This document shows, one piece after another, positions 12,045-21,401 of a stretch of DNA of 64,000 bases; position 1 is the stretch's first letter, and every line of letters begins with the position of its first letter. The stretch is from NCBI RefSeq assembly GCF_900182985.1, contig NZ_FXUY01000001.1, positions 3,410,001-3,474,000 on the forward strand. Direction: 5' to 3'. The translations under genes were made by a program, and so were the position numbers. The DNA comes from Pseudomonas helmanticensis. GTDB lineage: Bacteria; Pseudomonadota; Gammaproteobacteria; Pseudomonadales; Pseudomonadaceae. The notes beneath the pieces are model-generated. The model did not search any database and was not told the DNA's origin. It worked only from the letters and a program-made list of their open reading frames with translations.

Positions 12045-12071
12045 AAAGACGTCCACGGACGTCTTTTTTTG
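12045..12071 (+). terminator. Terminator now used by ssrA, supplied by the island
   Basis: AAAGACGTCC-AC-GGACGTCTTT is a perfect 10-bp inverted repeat followed by further Ts. It lies 12 bp after the tmRNA CCA end and within the presumed island, so it replaces the chromosomal terminator that now sits at 33696-33726. Confidence 0.75.
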
Positions 12072-12145
12072 TGCCTGAAATCCAGCAAAATCAAGGCTTT
12101 AGCGTCTATTAGCGTCCATGGGCGTCCGACACAATCCACGTAACC

Positions 12146-12197
12146 TGGTATTCCAGATGGTATTCCAAGCCCTTCAGTGGTAATTTTTGGAATACCA
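12146..12197. repeat. Left arm-type sites: TGGTATTCCA x2 direct plus one inverted
   Basis: TGGTATTCCA occurs at 12146-12155 and 12158-12167, a 12-bp period. The reverse complement TGGAATACCA occurs at 12188-12197, just before the integrase gene. Paired copies with the same 12-bp period recur at the other island end (33592-33612), which is how arm-binding sites of tyrosine integrases are arranged. Confidence 0.6.
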
Positions 12198-12218
12198 ATT
12201 GATGTCATGGAACACCTC

Positions 12219-13490
12219 ATGTGCGCCCAAGCCACCCGCCTCTCTGACCGCCAGCTCAAAGCGGTAAAGCCAAAAGACAAGGACTACGTCCTCAGCGATG
12301 GAGACGGCTTACAGCTGCGCGTGAGGGTCAATGGCTCTACGCTATGGAACTTCAACTACCGGCAGCCGATTACCAAAAACCGCATCAATATGGGCCTCGG
12401 CACCTACCCAGAGCTCTCGCTCGCCCAAGCCAGGAAGAAAACTGTCGAAGCCAGAGAGCGTCTCGCTCAGGGCATCGACCCGAAAGAACAACGTAGCGAG
12501 CTGGAGCAGACAAAAAGACAGGCAACCGAGCACACATTCGAGAACGTGGCGTCTGCCTGGTTTGAACTGAAAAAGGATTCTGTGACTCAAGCTTATGCCG
12601 AGGACATCTGGCGCTCGCTCACACTGCATGTCTTTCCATCGCTGGGAACAACACCTATCTCGCAGATCAATGCCCCGAGGGTCATCGAGCTGCTGCGCCC
12701 TTTGGAAACCAAAGGCAGCCTGGAGACAGTGAAGCGACTGACCCAACGACTCAACGAGATCATGACCTACGGTGTGAATTCGGGAATGATCTTTGCCAAT
12801 CCGCTCAGCGGCATTCGGGCCGTTTTCAAGAAGCCGAAAAAGCAGAACATGGCAGCCCTCCGCCCCGAAGAGCTGCCAGAGTTAATGGTCGCCATCGCCA
12901 ATGCGAGCATAAAGAGAACAACCCGCTGCCTGATCGAATGGCAACTCCACACCATGACCCGCCCTGCGGAAGCCGCCACGACGTCCTGGGCTGACATCGA
13001 CCTCGACAAGAAAACCTGGACGATCCCAGCGGAGCGCATGAAGAAGCGACGCGCTCACGTCATACCGCTGACCGAACACACACTTGCTCTGCTTGAGACG
13101 ATCAAACCCTATAGCGGCCACAGAGAGTATGTATTCCCTGCTGATCGAGACCCGCGAACCCACTGCAATAGCCAGACAGCAAACATGGCCCTAAAACGCA
13201 TGGGCTTTGAAGGTCGATTGGTAAGCCAAGGAATGCGCTCCATGGCCAGTACCATCTTGAACGAACAGGGATGGGATTCGGAGCTGATTGAAGTCGCACT
13301 TGCGCACGTGGACAAAGACGAGGTACGCAGCGCCTACAATCGTGCAGATTACATTGAGAGAAGACGTCCCATGATGATCTGGTGGAGTGAACACATCCAG
13401 CAAGCCGCCACTGGAAGCTTGTCAGTTTCAGCCATTCAGGGACGCAGAGTAAGCGTCCGGGCAACACACCTTCCTGACGCCGTCGCTTGA
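12219..13490 (+). CDS. Tyrosine site-specific integrase (P4-type, DUF4102 N-terminus)
   Basis: About 423 residues if started at the ATG at 12219 (GGAA 8 bases before it; ATGs at 12207 and 12177 are in frame upstream). The N-terminal arm-binding domain reads LSDGDGLQLRVRVNGSTLW...MGLGTYPELSLAQARKK. The C-terminal catalytic domain has the active-site Arg in HTMTRPAEAA, the RxxH/W-region His in ALAHVD and the nucleophile Tyr in AYNRADY. The HxxR box reads QGMR, so its His is replaced by Gln. It is expected to recombine the island at ssrA. Because the other catalytic residues are present I treat it as a probable functional enzyme. Confidence 0.92.
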   Translation: MCAQATRLSDRQLKAVKPKDKDYVLSDGDGLQLRVRVNGSTLWNFNYRQPITKNRINMGLGTYPELSLAQARKKTVEARERLAQGIDPKEQRSELEQTKRQATEHTFENVASAWFELKKDSVTQAYAEDIWRSLTLHVFPSLGTTPISQINAPRVIELLRPLETKGSLETVKRLTQRLNEIMTYGVNSGMIFANPLSGIRAVFKKPKKQNMAALRPEELPELMVAIANASIKRTTRCLIEWQLHTMTRPAEAATTSWADIDLDKKTWTIPAERMKKRRAHVIPLTEHTLALLETIKPYSGHREYVFPADRDPRTHCNSQTANMALKRMGFEGRLVSQGMRSMASTILNEQGWDSELIEVALAHVDKDEVRSAYNRADYIERRRPMMIWWSEHIQQAATGSLSVSAIQGRRVSVRATHLPDAVA

Positions 13491-13498
13491 AGCGAAGT

Positions 13499-13523
13499 TG
13501 TCCACCTGAATTTTAAGTGGACA
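13499..13523. repeat. Short inverted repeat TGTCCAC ... GTGGACA
   Basis: Perfect 7-bp arms around CTGAATTTTAA, 9 bp after the integrase stop. It could be a bidirectional terminator between the convergent integrase and RES genes or an IS-end relic; neither is proven. The remaining 13524-13619 holds nothing else I can identify. Confidence 0.4.
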
Positions 13524-13619
13524 CCATCGCCCTTATGCCTTGGATCAGGTAGGTGACATCGCCGGACGGTTACCGACTTTCGTCCAACAAGCCGGACAGG
13601 GACAGGCGCCACTCACTGA

Positions 13620-14921
13620 TCATTCCCAAGCACACGAGCGTATCTGCATAGGGGATGAATCTCGCTGTGCAAGCGGCTCTTCCTCCATATCAAACTTGAC
13701 TCCTTTTACAGCGTGCCTACTTAGACTATCAGGTACGTACTCTATCCCGGGCACGCTTGAGGACTTGGGCCCAAGGACAAAACCGCGATCCTTTTTGATT
13801 ACGATTGTGGAGGTAGCAGCGCATGCCACATGAGAGAACAATACAATATTGTGACCTCCTTCATTCTGCACGGACTTGAAGATGACTCCGTCAAATCGAG
13901 GGTCATACTGGGTGGCAAGGTACTCTGCGACGACCTGGGTGATCAGGTAGTTCTTCTCGAAACCTGGGAGAACAGGCACGGTGATTTCGTTGTGTAAATC
14001 TCGCAGAAACTCCTGACGACCCGATTTTTCGAAATATTGAGGATCGAAAAAACTGGGCCGCTGCCCCAAATCAGCTTTCTCAAAACGACCGAAGTCCAGC
14101 AACCGCACTTCACGCGTCAGTCGAAACTCGCCGCTGATGACAGTACCACCCACCGGGGGACGCAGCTCAGCCACACATGTTTCGCGCTCGAATGCGCCGT
14201 AAAATGCAGAAACGCCAGCGGGGTTCATCCGACCTTCGCCAGATTTTTCTTTGGGCGGGGCCGCAAGATTGGAGGCAGGATCCCGACTGATCGACTCGAC
14301 AGCATCAGACGTGGTGCACGAGCGGGCCCGATAGTTAGGCGGTGCGTCCTTTGGAGTGAGTATCCGCACCACCGAGTCATCGCGCGATGAGCAGGAATAG
14401 CCGTCTAGACCTTCGAAGAGCCAGCCTAAAAATTTCTTTGCGCTGTCGTTGAAGTAGCGATTGCCGTGCCTTACACCATCCCCGAATTCATGCCACTGCC
14501 TTTCCACGGCATACGGTAAAAAAGGCATCCGGATATAGGACGTATCCCTACTATAGGATTGGCCATCGAAATTATCACAGACTGCCTGGACAATGGGTTC
14601 GATATTGTCGCAGCCAAATATTTCGCTGACCCAATACTCTACGTCGTCTCCCTGCTGACCGTGACGTAGCTCGTTACCGCTCCAGTAACGATGATGCTCC
14701 CCCTCACAAATGTATTTGCCTAGGACAGCCTCCACTTGGCCTGTCACTTGGGCTAGCGGGATGCATTTGCGCGTTACGCCACACAAGCTGCAAGGAGCGG
14801 AGACCCCGCTGCGTTTGATGCGCCTCTCCAGGTACGGTTCTATGACGCATCTAAAGCAAACTACTTTCTTCACGACCATGGCAAACGACTCAGTCCTTTG
14901 AAGGATATCTGATGGATACAT
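13620..14921 (-). CDS. RES-domain protein with N-terminal zinc-binding HEPN/RES-type domain
   Basis: About 433 residues from the ATG at 14919-14921 (MYPSDILQ...; an alternative in-frame ATG is at 14877-14879). Residues ~20-60 carry two CxxC pairs (CFRCVIEP..., CSLCG) as in the domain that precedes some RES proteins. The C-terminal ~190 residues look like a RES fold: RMNPAGVSAFYGAFERETCV then AELRPPVGG, and later YDPRFDGVIFKSVQNEGGHN with IVLF. RES proteins of toxin-antitoxin loci (MbcT, RES-Xre) consume NAD+. No Xre antitoxin gene is adjacent. It lies 200 bp after the Rad50-like gene on the same strand and may be its last operon member. Family call moderately sure; activity is inference. Confidence 0.65.
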   Translation of the reverse strand: MYPSDILQRTESFAMVVKKVVCFRCVIEPYLERRIKRSGVSAPCSLCGVTRKCIPLAQVTGQVEAVLGKYICEGEHHRYWSGNELRHGQQGDDVEYWVSEIFGCDNIEPIVQAVCDNFDGQSYSRDTSYIRMPFLPYAVERQWHEFGDGVRHGNRYFNDSAKKFLGWLFEGLDGYSCSSRDDSVVRILTPKDAPPNYRARSCTTSDAVESISRDPASNLAAPPKEKSGEGRMNPAGVSAFYGAFERETCVAELRPPVGGTVISGEFRLTREVRLLDFGRFEKADLGQRPSFFDPQYFEKSGRQEFLRDLHNEITVPVLPGFEKNYLITQVVAEYLATQYDPRFDGVIFKSVQNEGGHNIVLFSHVACAATSTIVIKKDRGFVLGPKSSSVPGIEYVPDSLSRHAVKGVKFDMEEEPLAQRDSSPMQIRSCAWE

Positions 14922-15121
14922 TATGTGGCTTCGTTCAAAGCTCTGGACGCTAAGGGCATAAAAAAATACACATACCTGGGCTGAGCAACCTGAGCCGACA
15001 GTGCGCAGAGCCGAGACGTTTCTAACCAAGCGGCAGCTCAATGACCGCCAACGCTTCGGCCGCTACCGCCCCGATATACCTTCTTCTCTATGTTCCGTGT
15101 TACCTGGTACGGCTTTCCTTT

Positions 15122-18100
15122 TCAACTACGGAAGAGTCTGTGATCCGCTGAGTTGTCGTTATGCTGGACGGCTTGTCGCATCCTGTAGCCCTGAAGGATT
15201 TCCGACGCTGCAGTGTTGTTTCGAACCTCATACGAGACACCACCTGGAGCGGCCGAAATTAGCTGTACCACTGTGCAAGGCAACCCAGCAGCACTAAATT
15301 TTCTTTCAACAAATTCGGTTTCAGCTCGATCGTGACTCGACATTAGGACTTGGTAGCCCTCCAACTCAACGAGGTTGCGCATCACGTCCGTGAATGCAGC
15401 AGAGTGAATCACATCGTTGTGTTGCAAGGGATCATCCAGAAGGAGCGCACGCCACCTCGACCACGGATAAGAGACACTTGCACTACACAGTATGCTGAAA
15501 CCGTTGGCAGCTAACTGCCCCTCGCTCAAGATGAGTTGGGGATTAAGATTCCGGACTTCGGGAGTGCCGCCATCCTGCGTACGACGACGAATACGTGCGC
15601 TAAACTCGGTTCGGTCGGCAAAGTAGTCCGCGTTAAAAAACACCGATGTCCCGGGACTGGTGAGAAGAGCATCGTTGAAGGCGCCGATTAATTCGTTTAA
15701 TGGGCGCAGGAACTGATCCGAAAAGGAGTCAGCCTCATCTTGCAGCCGTTCAGCAAGACGGCGGATCGCCTCATGTGCTGCTTGAATTCGGGCGGCCTGA
15801 GACCGGGAGGCCGTAACCGCAGCCTCAATGGCAACACGATTCGTCTCGACCGACCCAGAGCCAATCTGTGCCGCAACCATCCCGCGCAAGTTATCCAACT
15901 CTTCCTGACCGGTTGTGTTCTCCAGTGCCGCGACCAATCGCTGCCGCTCTGACTCGATTGCGTTGAGGTCAAATCGCCGACTGCCGAGTTCTGCTAGCTT
16001 GTGCTCGAAGACTGCTTGAGCTGGTGGTGGCAATAACCCGTGCGACGACCACATGCTGGTCAATTCTGTAATCTGTTTCTCAAATCCGGTCCAAGCCTGC
16101 TCGTGCTCGGCCAAGGCCGCACTCAGTCGCATATCCTCTGCTTTCGATGCGGATAGTACTTGGAGCTCGACAACATGTAAGCCATGCGCAGATTTCTGCG
16201 CAGCATCGATCTCATCGATGTCTGCCTGAACCTTGGCTAGCAATGCGGGAACGCTTTCAGGGCTAAGCCCCTCCTCTCCCCCCCTTACTTGGAAGCGCCG
16301 CTCGGATCCCGCCAGGTCAGAGATCGCACGAGCTATTTCAGTGCGTAGTTCAGCAACATCTGCTTCTAACTGTTGCAGCCGCTCATGGCACTGGTTTCGC
16401 TTACGCTGCATCTCTACCGCCCCTACTTCCATCGAGGCAAGTGCCCGCCGCGCAGCGTCGAGCCGAGCTTCCCGCTCACCTAACCGGGCATTAGCCACCG
16501 CAGCGATATCGCTCGCCGGGTCCATAAGTTCCAGGCGAGCAAACAGTTCGTTTCGTAGGGTATCTAGAGCAGTTTGCGCATTATCAACTTCCTGTGTCGC
16601 ATCATCTATTTCGGCTATGGCACTGAAGGCTGCAGCTCTTTGGTTCTGAGCGAACTCCAACTCCACCTGCGCCTCATCAAGACGTGCTTGCGCGACTGGG
16701 AGCCCCTCGTCCGCTTCCTTAGCTGAAAGCTCGACGAGTTTTTTGAGTTCGCCAACAGCGAAGTGCGATTTGCAAAGAGGGCAATTGGTGTCGTGGTCGC
16801 CAAGATGCGCAGAAATTGTCGCCAGCGCGCTTGAGATAGCCCCGGCGCGCTCACGACGCTCTTCAAGTTCGAGGCGCCTACTCTCTACGAGAGAGCTGGC
16901 AGCCGCCTCCAACTCTGCATACTCTGATTCAGAAAGTTCAGGTTCATCGTTAACCGCACGATCTTGTTGCAACAACGCATCCGAAAGTCGATCTTCTAAT
17001 ACAGACAGCTTGGTCGACTCTACAACCAGTGCTAGCGCTGCAGAATGGCGCTCCTCGGCAACAGCAAGAGCGGCACGCGTACTCTGCAACGCCGCAAGTT
17101 CATCGTCAGCCTTTGAGCATTCCAAACGAAGCTCAGTAATAGAGGCTTCAATTGCCGAATTTTTTTCAACAAGCGCAACCCGCCGTCGACCTGCTTCAGA
17201 AGCTTCGTCTAGGTCGGTCTGAGCGCCTAGAAGAGTCGCCATACGTTCTCTCAAGCGCTGACCCCGCTTGGAGATCTCGCGCCAATTTCTATCCAGATTC
17301 TCGACCGATACCTCACGCGCCGTAAGCGCTTCCTCGCTCTCAATCTTTGCAGCACGCAGTGCTACGAGCGAAGCGCTCGCAGCGGACTGTCGACTCGACA
17401 AATTGGAATGCTGCTCTGGAATACGAGCGAGTTGCATGAGGCGGCTTTCCGCGACCTCCATGGCTTTATTCGCGTCGACAATCCGAGTCCGAAGCTCCGT
17501 AAGGTACTGCTCCAGATCAGCCGGGGAATGAGCCACCGCTCTATCTGTCACAAGCGAGAGCCGTCGATTAAGATCCTCAGCTCCACGGATGATTTGATCC
17601 CGAGGAATAGCACCGGCCGCTTCAGCCTTTCCTTCCTGACGTCGTAGCCGTTCGATTAGCGCATCCCAATGGGCGAGGCGGTCCTCGTGTCGGTTCAACT
17701 CCAGCGCAGCGGCTTCGGCCTTTCGTTTCAGGGCTAGCGTTGCTGAGCGGCCGCGCAGTCGCTTGCGTATGTGCTCTAGCCGCTCGACTCCGGAAGGAAC
17801 ACGAAGGGCGTTCCACTGCTCGGGAGCCTCTCTCGACATGAATCGCTGTTGTGACCCTTGTCCCAAGAAATGAGTGAGTGCCAAGTAGGTGGAAAGATTA
17901 TCCACCTGCTGTCCCCAACCAGGACTGACGAGGAGACTTTTCAAGTCTGGATCTGAAGTTCCACTAGGTCCATTGGGATTACCTTCACGCTCGACCTGAT
18001 GACCATCGGAGAAACTCAGACTGACAGCGTGCGAGAACTGTTCCGCACCCTCTCTCGTCAGATAATCAGCCTCGGTGTTACCTCTGCTGAGATACCGTTC

Positions 18101-18274
18101 GAAGTGCTTTACCTCTGACGTCAACCCCCACTCAATCGCGTCGAAGAAGGAGCTTTTTCCTAACCCGTTCGGCCCGGTGATAATGACGAGGCCGGGAACG
18201 CCCGCAAGCTCAAGATCGAAACTCCCAAATGTGCGGAAGTTGCGAAGTTGGATACGTTGAAGATAGAGGCTCAC
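15122..18274 (-). CDS. Rad50/SMC-like AAA ATPase with zinc hook
   Basis: 1050 residues. The start MSLYLQRIQLRNFRTFGSFD leads to a Walker A at residues 34-41 (GPNGLGKSS). Two long coiled-coil stretches flank a central CPLC at about residue 497, a Rad50-type zinc hook. The C-terminus has an ABC signature (LILSEGQLAANG, ~913) and Walker B (LLLDDPLQHND, ~943). Such ATPases bridge DNA and control partner effectors. The ATG overlaps the stop of the 224-aa gene (ATGA), so it is translated from the same mRNA as that gene and the FAD protein. It is not SbcC: no SbcD nuclease is adjacent, and the partners are different. Intact. Confidence 0.85.
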   Translation of the reverse strand: MSLYLQRIQLRNFRTFGSFDLELAGVPGLVIITGPNGLGKSSFFDAIEWGLTSEVKHFERYLSRGNTEADYLTREGAEQFSHAVSLSFSDGHQVEREGNPNGPSGTSDPDLKSLLVSPGWGQQVDNLSTYLALTHFLGQGSQQRFMSREAPEQWNALRVPSGVERLEHIRKRLRGRSATLALKRKAEAAALELNRHEDRLAHWDALIERLRRQEGKAEAAGAIPRDQIIRGAEDLNRRLSLVTDRAVAHSPADLEQYLTELRTRIVDANKAMEVAESRLMQLARIPEQHSNLSSRQSAASASLVALRAAKIESEEALTAREVSVENLDRNWREISKRGQRLRERMATLLGAQTDLDEASEAGRRRVALVEKNSAIEASITELRLECSKADDELAALQSTRAALAVAEERHSAALALVVESTKLSVLEDRLSDALLQQDRAVNDEPELSESEYAELEAAASSLVESRRLELEERRERAGAISSALATISAHLGDHDTNCPLCKSHFAVGELKKLVELSAKEADEGLPVAQARLDEAQVELEFAQNQRAAAFSAIAEIDDATQEVDNAQTALDTLRNELFARLELMDPASDIAAVANARLGEREARLDAARRALASMEVGAVEMQRKRNQCHERLQQLEADVAELRTEIARAISDLAGSERRFQVRGGEEGLSPESVPALLAKVQADIDEIDAAQKSAHGLHVVELQVLSASKAEDMRLSAALAEHEQAWTGFEKQITELTSMWSSHGLLPPPAQAVFEHKLAELGSRRFDLNAIESERQRLVAALENTTGQEELDNLRGMVAAQIGSGSVETNRVAIEAAVTASRSQAARIQAAHEAIRRLAERLQDEADSFSDQFLRPLNELIGAFNDALLTSPGTSVFFNADYFADRTEFSARIRRRTQDGGTPEVRNLNPQLILSEGQLAANGFSILCSASVSYPWSRWRALLLDDPLQHNDVIHSAAFTDVMRNLVELEGYQVLMSSHDRAETEFVERKFSAAGLPCTVVQLISAAPGGVSYEVRNNTAASEILQGYRMRQAVQHNDNSADHRLFRS

Positions 18275-18945
18275 GGTGTTACCTCCGACCAGGCGTCTAC
18301 GAGTGCATCCATAAGTTCAGCTCCATCTGCCAAATCAGAGTCAGCCAGTTCAAACCAACGATCAACCACGGACTGCTCTATTCCTAGCTCAGCCGCGACG
18401 TCAATAAGCGCGCTCAATCGGTCTAATGGAGCCGCAGGCTGCGGTGGTAAAGCTTCCCAAGGGCGAGCCAAAAACGTACGAGCTATAAAACCAGCGAATG
18501 CCTCATTACGCTCGTCTAAGTTCTCGGGCGGCAACCACACAAGCTTTCTAGCAACACGGTCATCGCGCTCAATCGCCAAGGCGAGCGCTCGCCATTCTGG
18601 ATCATCCTCACTGCCGTCCGGCCCCACGAGCCAAAGCTGCAGGTCCAGAACCTGCCCTGGGGGCAAGTGGGAGCGAGCAACCACACCCTGATTACGATAT
18701 CGACGGACACCATCACGAACCAACGCAACATCGGGCGAGATAGGCAGACGACCGAACAAGATCGGAAAGCGGCCTATGGTTACGGTGGCGATATCGACAG
18801 GTAGATGCGAGCCCCTCAGCACGTCCTCGCCAGTACCACCGCGAAAATCCGCCGACGCCAACTCATTTCGGACCACTGCCTCAAGATCTAATGCTCCTGC
18901 AGCGGAAATTACACGCGACACAAAGTCGCTCAACAGTTCGCTCAT
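18271..18945 (-). CDS. Unknown 224-aa protein, middle gene of FAD-ATPase operon
   Basis: 224 residues. No family recognised. The N-terminal third is mixed (SELLSDFVSRVISAAGALDL, VDIATVTIGRFPILFGRL). There is a WRALALAIERDD segment and an acidic helical C-terminus. Its start overlaps the stop of the upstream FAD gene, and its stop overlaps the start of the Rad50-like gene. It is therefore probably made in fixed ratio with both. By analogy with ABC-linked conflict systems it might be the small adaptor between the ATPase and an effector, but this is inference from position and size only. Confidence 0.75.
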   Translation of the reverse strand: MSELLSDFVSRVISAAGALDLEAVVRNELASADFRGGTGEDVLRGSHLPVDIATVTIGRFPILFGRLPISPDVALVRDGVRRYRNQGVVARSHLPPGQVLDLQLWLVGPDGSEDDPEWRALALAIERDDRVARKLVWLPPENLDERNEAFAGFIARTFLARPWEALPPQPAAPLDRLSALIDVAAELGIEQSVVDRWFELADSDLADGAELMDALVDAWSEVTP

Positions 18946-21401
18946 GCTTGCACTTCCCCTGTGTCAATCTGGTCTTGCCACTGTTGGCGCAACCGAGCCT
19001 CAGTGGCGGCAATATGAGCAACGACCGCTTGCCTGCCGATGCCCAATGCTCTCTGAAAACTGGCATCGACACCAACGATCACATTGCATGGAGTAGGTGG
19101 TGCGTCCATCCTCATATCTCCCAGTCCAGCATCTGACAAGGATAGTTGGCCGGCTTGCTCAAAACTTGCTGGAGCATTCAGCTCTGAAAGCAGGACAAAG
19201 GATGTCTGCCAGGCATGAAGAGTCGCCATTAATGTGATGCTCCGACCTTCGATTAGGTCTGCACCAGAGGCATAGATGGTGGATATTTCTGTACCATCCT
19301 CAGCACGGTTGTCGAAATTACCTGGCGCCACACTCCGGGGAGATGAGTTGGGCCAAGCCTCAGCAGTGGCAAGCGCAAGAGTAATTGTTCGAATGATGTT
19401 CGCCATTCTTAGCGGGCCCACCAAAACCTGTCGATCGGTGTTGTCGCCGTCGTCCTCCATAGTACATGCCGCCAACCGGAGTAGCCTGCCAAGCAAGGCC
19501 AAATCGGCTCGTAGGCGAATCCGCCAGGCAGTCCACCTCCGAGCCATTTCGGATCGTAAAATGGGCTCAATCCTCCACGTTACCCAGTTCGCTGCTTCGC
19601 TACCTGTCGTGAGGTAAGTCATCAGATGTTCATCGACTTGATCAAGCGTCCAAATGTCCATACCTGCATGTAGTTCGGCCGCGACCACATCAGCATTGAT
19701 GATGGCTGACTGCATTTGCGCAGCAACTGCTGTCCCTATGATCGGAGACGGTAACGAATGAGCATGTGGTGATCTTTGCGTCAGCGAGGTTAACCATTCG
19801 TTCCAGCAGCGTTCGTCAGTCTCCATACGAACCTGCCGGGCATGAATAACAAGCCTGGCGACTGCACCGCCTAAGCTCCCAAGATCGGTCGGCTTGGCCC
19901 CACACTCGAGGTTTAATGCACGATCGGCGTTTCCCCACCAGCCCAACAAATCAATTGGACGAATACCGCCAGACCAAACGATCGAAGGTGGTATATCGGC
20001 GAGACCGATCCGCACCCGCTGCGGCTGTAGTTGCACCGCAGCGGCAAGCAGATGACGCGAGACCGGAAAGTTAGCGGCAGCAAGCCCATGATCAAGCTCT
20101 TGAGCCGCGCTAGGAGTTAGATGAGGTGGGGAGTGACGCTTCGAATCAGCAGCTAACCAGCTCACATGATTTGCTTCATAGGCGGCGCGAATATCCTCGA
20201 AAGGCCTAAACGCCTCTAACTTGGCCGCACCATGCCGTATAAACAACTCATCGACCCTGAGATCTGTTCCAGAAACAGAATAGAAGCCCTGGCGGGCAAT
20301 GTCCGCTGAAATCGCACCTGCTAGATGCCTAATCGGTAAGCCAGCATCATCCGCAGCGGTGAACAGTAAATAGACCAGTAGACGGTTGAGTGCTGAAGTT
20401 GGTTGCACCAACAACTCATCCCGCTGAGTATTGAAGATGATATTTACCCGATTACGGAGACGACCTGCGATTTCGCCAATCAGACCATCATCGCGTAACC
20501 GCGGGCCTATGAATCGATCGTACGCAGTGAGGAAATCGAAGCCCATTCCGAACTGCTCTGCTTCAAGATCAATTTGCAATAATTCATCAGAGATTTCTTC
20601 AATGCCCGGCCACGTTGTCACCAGTTCGATTAAGGCCGTGTGATCAAAATCTTGAAGCGCTGCAGCGCAAAGATCGATTAGCCCTCCATCCCCGGCTCCT
20701 GAAACGAGAATGGTTGTTTCGCGATCTGCATATCGCGGTGCCCCAGGGACACCTCGGTCAGACCAATATGAGTTCCAAGGCGCATTACCAAGCTGACGCT
20801 CTCTACCAAAACCAATTGCAATGAACACAGCGCCATAGCTTGCAGCTGATAGGTCATCACCCCTTACAGATTGGTGCCGAACTCGATAGGCGACCGTGCC
20901 GATGCGTTCGATGGCGGTGACTTCTCGCAGCACCTTGATGGGTAGCGCATTCGGCCGATGCGCCTGGAGGGTTCCGAACTGACGCATAACCTCGGCAGCG
21001 ACTGAATCTGCAGTACCTGCGCTCCAATTGAGGAAGGGCAGGCCTGCACTCCGAACAAGAGCACCTTGTCGAGGCCATTCATAAATATGGGGATGAAGGT
21101 TGCGCTGTACGCAACCTCGTTGCAGATGTAGGGCATGCTCTTCGCGTTCGAACACGTCCACGTGACAATCTGGCTTCAGGATCGACAGCCCCGCGGCAAC
21201 AGATAATCCCGCGGCCCCCGCGCCGATTACAGCAAATCTTCTCTTGTCCCGCAGTATCCCATTAGCAACCAGAGCACTTGCCAGGTTGAAGCCTCGGACT
21301 TGCTGTGAATAGAACGTAATGCGGCTGTCGTACGACCCTATCACATAGATCGATGGCCAACCTGGTACCTCCGCACCATTGATCGAGTCCAATTCGTTCA
21401 T
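18942..21401 (-). CDS. FAD/NAD(P)-binding oxidoreductase-like protein with large C-terminal extension
   Basis: 819 residues. After ~55 residues (PSIYVIGSYDSRITFYSQQV) comes a dinucleotide-binding Rossmann motif, FAVIGAGAAGLSVAAGL (residues ~57-73), followed by VDVFERE, the acidic end of the second strand expected for FAD binding. A second GxGxxG-like site, ILVSGAGDGGLIDL, lies near residue 235. The last ~350 residues are helical and match nothing I know. It is the first gene of the three-gene overlapping operon with the 224-aa protein and the Rad50-like ATPase. The role could be a redox or nucleotide-sensing effector. The FAD fold is clear; function unknown. Confidence 0.8.
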   Translation of the reverse strand: MNELDSINGAEVPGWPSIYVIGSYDSRITFYSQQVRGFNLASALVANGILRDKRRFAVIGAGAAGLSVAAGLSILKPDCHVDVFEREEHALHLQRGCVQRNLHPHIYEWPRQGALVRSAGLPFLNWSAGTADSVAAEVMRQFGTLQAHRPNALPIKVLREVTAIERIGTVAYRVRHQSVRGDDLSAASYGAVFIAIGFGRERQLGNAPWNSYWSDRGVPGAPRYADRETTILVSGAGDGGLIDLCAAALQDFDHTALIELVTTWPGIEEISDELLQIDLEAEQFGMGFDFLTAYDRFIGPRLRDDGLIGEIAGRLRNRVNIIFNTQRDELLVQPTSALNRLLVYLLFTAADDAGLPIRHLAGAISADIARQGFYSVSGTDLRVDELFIRHGAAKLEAFRPFEDIRAAYEANHVSWLAADSKRHSPPHLTPSAAQELDHGLAAANFPVSRHLLAAAVQLQPQRVRIGLADIPPSIVWSGGIRPIDLLGWWGNADRALNLECGAKPTDLGSLGGAVARLVIHARQVRMETDERCWNEWLTSLTQRSPHAHSLPSPIIGTAVAAQMQSAIINADVVAAELHAGMDIWTLDQVDEHLMTYLTTGSEAANWVTWRIEPILRSEMARRWTAWRIRLRADLALLGRLLRLAACTMEDDGDNTDRQVLVGPLRMANIIRTITLALATAEAWPNSSPRSVAPGNFDNRAEDGTEISTIYASGADLIEGRSITLMATLHAWQTSFVLLSELNAPASFEQAGQLSLSDAGLGDMRMDAPPTPCNVIVGVDASFQRALGIGRQAVVAHIAATEARLRQQWQDQIDTGEVQA

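Noticed and set aside
13499..13523. Complete insertion sequence end
   Set aside because: Only a 7-bp inverted repeat is visible, with no transposase or second end nearby.
15122..18274. Calling the large ATPase SbcC
   Set aside because: The length and hook are similar, but no SbcD nuclease gene is adjacent and the gene is locked to two non-SbcD partners.
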